From: Camillea tinctor
Taxonomy: Eukaryota; Ascomycota; Sordariomycetes; Xylariales; Xylariaceae
Direction of reading: 5' to 3'
Assembly (NCBI GenBank): GCA_022578605.1
Contig: MU394127.1
Span: 62,001-126,000, forward strand
DNA: 64,000 nt
Position numbers and translations under genes: made by a program. Under the pieces are notes generated by a model. That model was given only the letters and a program-made list of their open reading frames with translations. It was not told the DNA's origin and did no database searches. Shown here in pieces: positions 58,849-64,000 of this stretch. Each line of letters begins with the position of its first letter. Position 1 is the stretch's first letter.

Positions 58849-61800
58849 GTTATGCGGCGGACTACTGTCCTTTTTTTCTCCTAAATAGAATTGGGAAACC
58901 GGGTGTCTAGAGAAGAGAGACAAGGAAAGCAATAAGAGGAAACGGCCTGTTCTACGGAAACGGTATCCTCAACCAAAAATTATTAGAGCCTTTAGGGGGT
59001 TGTTAGAAAGTCCACGGAATTCCTAGGCCTAGCTAGAATAAAGTCTCCTTGGGTCCACGGATCAAAAAGGAAAACGGCCAAGTTGGTATGTTTGTCGGGA
59101 CGCTGAGATATTAGAGATAGGAGTTGGCCTGAGGTGGCGGAAGGAAGGAAAAGAAGGGGGGAAATAAGTCAACGGCGAGGAATCATCGGAGTTCCCAAGA
59201 CTTGACTAGGGACGTTGGTGATGATGGTGAAGTGAAGGTGAAGGTTTCGGAACGTTTGGCGGTGGGAGTTTCTTCTGGCTTTGATACGAGTTGTAAAGTG
59301 AACGACTTGAAGTCGAAGCAACAAGACGCAAGCCAGGAGATATGTAGATAGATAGATGTAGTAAGATAGATATTTTGATAACGTCCTGCCTGTCAAGGAT
59401 CTCAAGTCTTGCGCGTTTTAGTGGCTCAATTAGAAGGCCCCAGACGCTTTGGCTCTTCAGTCTACGGACCACAATGATTAATAGCCAGCTCATACCCTTG
59501 TCTGAGATGGTTCCACTACACACGTATGCGCTATTCTTAAATTCGATGGCGCTAGCCCATGAGGACGACCTACACTACGACCACGGCTAGCATGGGTAGC
59601 ATATGGGTAGCATGGGGTGGAACTCGCAGGAGAAGAGGCAAGAGAGGCAACAAGAGGCAGGGAGGTTGCAAGGAATGGATCCAAGTGCTTCTAGGGCGCT
59701 CCACCAAAGGGAAAGGATGGGCGGCCTGGACATTGCTCGCAATATACGAGGGCAAGGATTGTCTGACACACGAAAATAAATGATCCACTTGTTTTAGTCG
59801 AGGGTGTGCCACTGCCACCCTAACCAGAACCATGTCCAATATTTAATACCACACCCTAGGTAGAGTCAAGGCTGGACCCTGGTCAGAGAAGCCGAACCGG
59901 GGGCGTGCGTGTGATCTTGTCGATGGAAGAAGATTTTTGGGTGGCTGCTGACCGCTCCACTTCTGCTTCTCTCTCACTGGCCGGGCAAATCGTCATAGTC
60001 GACGAGCCCTGCGAGCCCGTGACTCGCATGGTTTTGCTTCGTTCGCCCTTGGGTCGTCGGGCGGTTGGCTAAATCTTGGGATCTTTTAGACCTTGGTACC
60101 AGGGGGGGCCAACGAGAGCAACGTCTTTTTTCCACTTCTATTCTTTTCACCAAACTTAGAATACACGTTGTAGTAGTGTAATTGTAATCTAAAGAGTGTA
60201 TTTATTTTTATTTTAGTCTTGACCTTCTAAGATCGATCGGTAGAAGAAAGACACTTTAGTTGTAAACGAAAAAGAAAATAGGGGGTGGCCACTTAATCAT
60301 TAGATACCTAGACAAACTCTCTTTATTGCGAGGTTTGCGATAGTTTACCTTTTTTTTCTCTTAAAAATTTCCAACTTGTTCGTATCTCCTCTTTCCTCTC
60401 TCGGGATCTACCCTTCTCTCTCTAGGTATCTACTATATCTTGCGTTTCTGCAAAGACCCAGACCCAAAACGACGATATGAGACACAAAACACAAGACACT
60501 AGGACCACCTTACGTACATACTAGGTAGGGGTGAGAGTGAAAGAACTACTACGCTACCTAAACAAACTTGAAGCCTTGACCTGTTAGCATTAATATGTAG
60601 GTAGCTCGTTTGTGTTTAGATGGTGCCGCAAACAGAATGAATGCATGAAAATCGCCTGTTCTAAGGCGAACCTCTTCTTCATTCTCCAGACTTCCGGCAT
60701 TCTAGTGTAGTTAGATATCGGGCTCCTCCGCCAACTTTCTGTTGCAACAGATGCTTCGTAACCTGTCACTGTTGGACGATGATCAATGCGCAATAAAGTG
60801 CTGCAAGATCGCCGTCTCCGTATTGTCGCGCTCTGACAATGCTAGCGCAGGTGTTGATGAGGATCTGCCCATCCGGATTAACTACCTACCTAACCTACAA
60901 CTACCTGACCTAACGCTAGCATTGCTATTATCCATCGCTATGTTTGGTAGTGTACGGAGTCTAGTAGAGCACTCCCGGTGCAGTATCAACCTCCTGTGTG
61001 CGTGTAGATCGCTCGGCTCTCGGAGGAGTAGACGGAAGGATGTATAGATTACTCTCGGTAAGATGCAGGGTGGGTTTCTGTGCAGGACGAAACTCCAGCC
61101 GTAGACTTGGTGTCTAGAGCCCATAGCAGTGCTGTTTGGCTGGCTGTGGTTCGTACACATATGCCAGGTCACCTGTTTGTTGTCTTAGCATGCTTTTTTG
61201 GACTTGGTCCAATTGTCACTCATTCCGGAACCTATGCAGGAATTCTCGCGGTGTATGTTGGATCCTCCAAGATCATCAATGACTGGCCGGCTAATGATGC
61301 ACCCAGTCTTCCAGTGAGAATCTTCTTCACTGGAGGGCTGAGCACATGTGCCACGATGTGAGTGACAGCTAATGTCTTTGAATTGCCGCTACGAACGAAG
61401 TCTGTCGTGGGAAATTTAGGCGTAGCAACGTCCTTCTCCTCCATCGCATCAAGTGGGCGGCAGAACGCAAAGGGCAAAGGGCAAAGACCCAAGATCAAAA
61501 GGGGGGCACAAAATTGAGCGCAAGTCCTACTGCTGCAATAAATCGAGGCTGCTTAGCACCTCTCTTCATTAGCCACCTTCTATCATCATCATATCGCTTA
61601 TCCCTACTCGGGAGAAATTCGTCACAGGGACTTCAGTCTCTCATCATATCTAAAATTGGCCATCACACGGGGAAACTGAGCGAAGAGTTCGTCATGAACT
61701 TGACCAATCCGCCACTAATTGATCCTACATAGACCAATAAACCCAGCGGCAATGCTAGTTCTGCAGTTGCAATGTATTGGCAACCAAGCAGCATTGCATG

Positions 61801-64000
61801 AAGTGTGCGACCGACGAATGGCACCAGCCTCTTGCCCCCCTCGCATCAATGGAGGCCTTGAAGCTGTGATTTGCTGAGAGGAACCCCAGCTTCAAGACAT
61901 GCGCGAAGGGCAGGGCGCTTTATTATTCGTCGATGCGTGAGAAATGAGGGATTATCTCCGAGCTGGTGTGGGTGGTATCAGATAATTTCTTGATCAGTCG
62001 CCTGTGTTGCATGCAACAGCCTCGTAAATGGATCGAGGCCTTGGTTCGACAGGGTCGTGTCTTGCCGAGAAGTGAGGCTGTCTGGCCCCTAGGGAGTCCT
62101 TCGCTAACAATATTGTATGGGGTTGTGAAATGATGGTGTAGGGAACGGCCGGTCCTGTTGGCCAATAGGCAAACCAAGGCCGTCTGCAGTCACACACACT
62201 GCGTTATAGCCGTTGTATTGATGGACGGCCCTGAGATTAGCTCGTTTATATCAATAGATAATGTAATCCCTTCGGCGTAAGTCACAGTGACAGTGACAGT
62301 AACAGTAACGGTAGATAGTTGTCCCTGTAGCTAGACTAGACTGTAGCTACATACCTACACTAGAAATGTGTGAGTGGGTGAGATGGTCTCACTGCTACAT
62401 AACGATATCTTAATATCTACTTTCTGTACCAAGGCATAATATGATCAGAAAACTCATCTTTTTGATGAGACCAGCTAAGGATATTAGGTACGTGAGTTTC
62501 AAAATCGATCAGGTTTCGTGGAACAACCATGATCGGAATATTCCTGGACTCCTTTGATCACTTTTACTCACCTTAGTTAGATTGCCTAGAAAATCTGCAT
62601 AGACCCCCATCAGACAACCCCAGACTGACAAGAAACAGCCCCATTCCCCGGCTTCTTCACTACATATCATGGACCAAGCAAAGACCACAACGAGCACGGA
62701 AAAAAAATGAAAACAGTTCCTCGTGCGGGATCAATACCTGTCGATGAGCTCCTACTTCCCAAGTAATATGGAGGTTAAGTTCTCCAGACTACAGCTATGA
62801 TAATATGAAAACACATGAACGATTTCAAAGTTCATGCCTCCATACAAGGGAGATAAACTGTCCAGTGAGAAACTCACCGCCATATCTAAGCCGCCACAGT
62901 TGGATTCATGGCCGATCTACTTCAAAACAACCAATGCGAACGGCGCCTTGAGTCGCTAGCCGTCAGTTGCATCCCCATGGAGCCGACGAACAACATATGT
63001 GACTTTCCTAGTTTAGCCTATTCACATTCACACCGCAACAAGTGTAGAAATAAGGACACACCTCAAATCACAGAGGTGCGCATTAACGTGGCATGCCTAG
63101 AAAGGCAGATTTTATTGCCGATGACCTGTGGAAGGTCTGTCGCATCGCAAAGCCTAGTAAACAATATTATGCGTTGTTGCGGTGAAACTTCTTCCAGCAG
63201 CAAAGACGTCTCTGCCGGTTGCGCGTATGCGTATAGGCAGAGACGGACAGCCAAGCACGCTCGACAAACGCCCGAGACATGAAGAGCTTGACTACCTAGA
63301 AGAACCACGCTTTGGTAGACTTGACGTTGGCAGCAACCCGAAACACCGAGTTACATAGGGATTGAAGACTAGCACCATAGCATGAGTATGGAATACGGGC
63401 TACATGCCTTACCTATTGCATTCCCAGACGCACCTCAAACCGCATAGTAGTCTGGTTTGACATGTGTGTAGTTCATCTCTAGTAGGGGCACAATATATGT
63501 ACATATCCATTTATCTCTCCCTTGCCTCTGATTCTTCAGCCTCAACCTAGGTGCGGGTGTCCCGTTAATCCCCCCAAGCGATGAAGCCATGCCAGGTACC
63601 TACCTAGGTAGTCCATCGGCCTACATACATATAAGCTAAAGCTCGGTTCGTCAATCGGGACCTGCTCTCCGGCAAAATGTCCGCGTTAGAAGCCCTAAAT
63701 TTCAGATAGATGATGTGAGATTCAATTACAACGTCGCTGCGGAAGGGAGGGGAGGGAAAGGGAAGGGAAAGAAAGGGTGTCAGCGGCGTTCTACACTAAG
63801 GTTTCGGATCACGAGAAGTCGTCTTGTTGGATTATAGTGTATGTATGTGCCACTACTACTGGCGTTACTATTAATGCTACTACAACAATTGCTACTTCTC
63901 TCATATGACGAAACGACGAGAACCCTGAACCTCACATCGTTGTAAAATGGGGCCGAGAAAAGAACGGCCGTGGAAGAAGTTCGACCTTCCTTTCTATTGT
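58849..64000. other. Gene-free region upstream of the kinase, to the window end
   Basis: The minus-strand leader directly upstream of the kinase has a pyrimidine-rich tract ending in TAG at 58907-58909, a possible 5' UTR intron acceptor. A CT-rich tract on the + strand at 60340-60430 looks promoter-like, but no supported + strand gene follows. Frames at 60742-61047, 61080-61361 and 62908-63282 (+) have no recognisable motif. A gene may lie beyond the right edge. Confidence 0.5.
62281..62314. repeat. Short tandem repeat, CAGTGA/CAGTAA hexamers
   Basis: About five tandem hexamers: CAGTGA twice, then CAGTAA twice and CGGTAG-like. Confidence 0.8.

Noticed and set aside
1..64000. CRISPR array, bacterial operon or phage features
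   Set aside because: No regularly spaced direct repeats and no prokaryotic gene organisation; spliceosomal introns throughout show a fungal nuclear genome.

Overview
The window looks like nuclear DNA of a filamentous ascomycete, most likely a Sordariomycete and possibly Xylariales (inference). Short introns (mostly about 45-120 nt) have GTRNGT donors and CTAAC-like branch sites. Proteins are of fungal type, promoters are pyrimidine-rich, and the intergenic DNA is full of TAGGTA/TACCTA words, a texture seen in Sordariomycete genomes. All gene models were built by hand from reading frame, splice sites and protein-family fit. None has transcript support.

Left part (0-35 kb), mostly conserved housekeeping genes: a Hep59/Tls1-type splicing-associated protein (+, 122-1482); a two-cluster zinc-finger protein (-, 3847-5600); an 8.8 kb gene-free stretch; a metallo-beta-lactamase-fold protein with a degenerate metal motif (+, 14394-16061); a penta-EF-hand calcium-binding protein (-, 17596-19155); a ChaC-type gamma-glutamylcyclotransferase with an apparent 5-nt micro-exon (+, 21833-23190); a glycine-rich RRM RNA-binding protein (-, 24038-24890); a large disordered basic protein (+, 30332-33234); and a CitE/HpcH-type lyase (-, 33392-34431).

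Middle part (36-49 kb), accessory in character: an 8-exon cytochrome P450 resembling the heme domain of CYP505/P450-BM3 enzymes but with no reductase (+, 36628-38547); a 130-aa uncharacterised protein (-, 39316-39830); AT-rich gene-free DNA; a cysteine-free secreted protein (+, 43078-43857); relics of a P450 N-terminus and of a SAT4/Pth11-type membrane protein, both broken by stops and frameshifts (-, 44167-45440); a macro-domain protein (+, 46353-47102); and a secreted precursor with two imperfect repeats, each ending in a Kex2-type Lys-Arg site (+, 48220-48912).

Right part (49-64 kb): about 8 kb without a recognisable gene, then a Ran1/Pat1-like Ser/Thr kinase (-, 57272-58848), then gene-free DNA to the end.

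The left-hand genes do not form one pathway. The 36-49 kb block combines an oxidase, secreted proteins, decayed paralogue-type relics and low gene density, which fits a fast-evolving accessory island. Its most unusual member is the Kex2-repeat precursor. No secondary-metabolite backbone enzyme and no intact transposase or reverse transcriptase was recognised.
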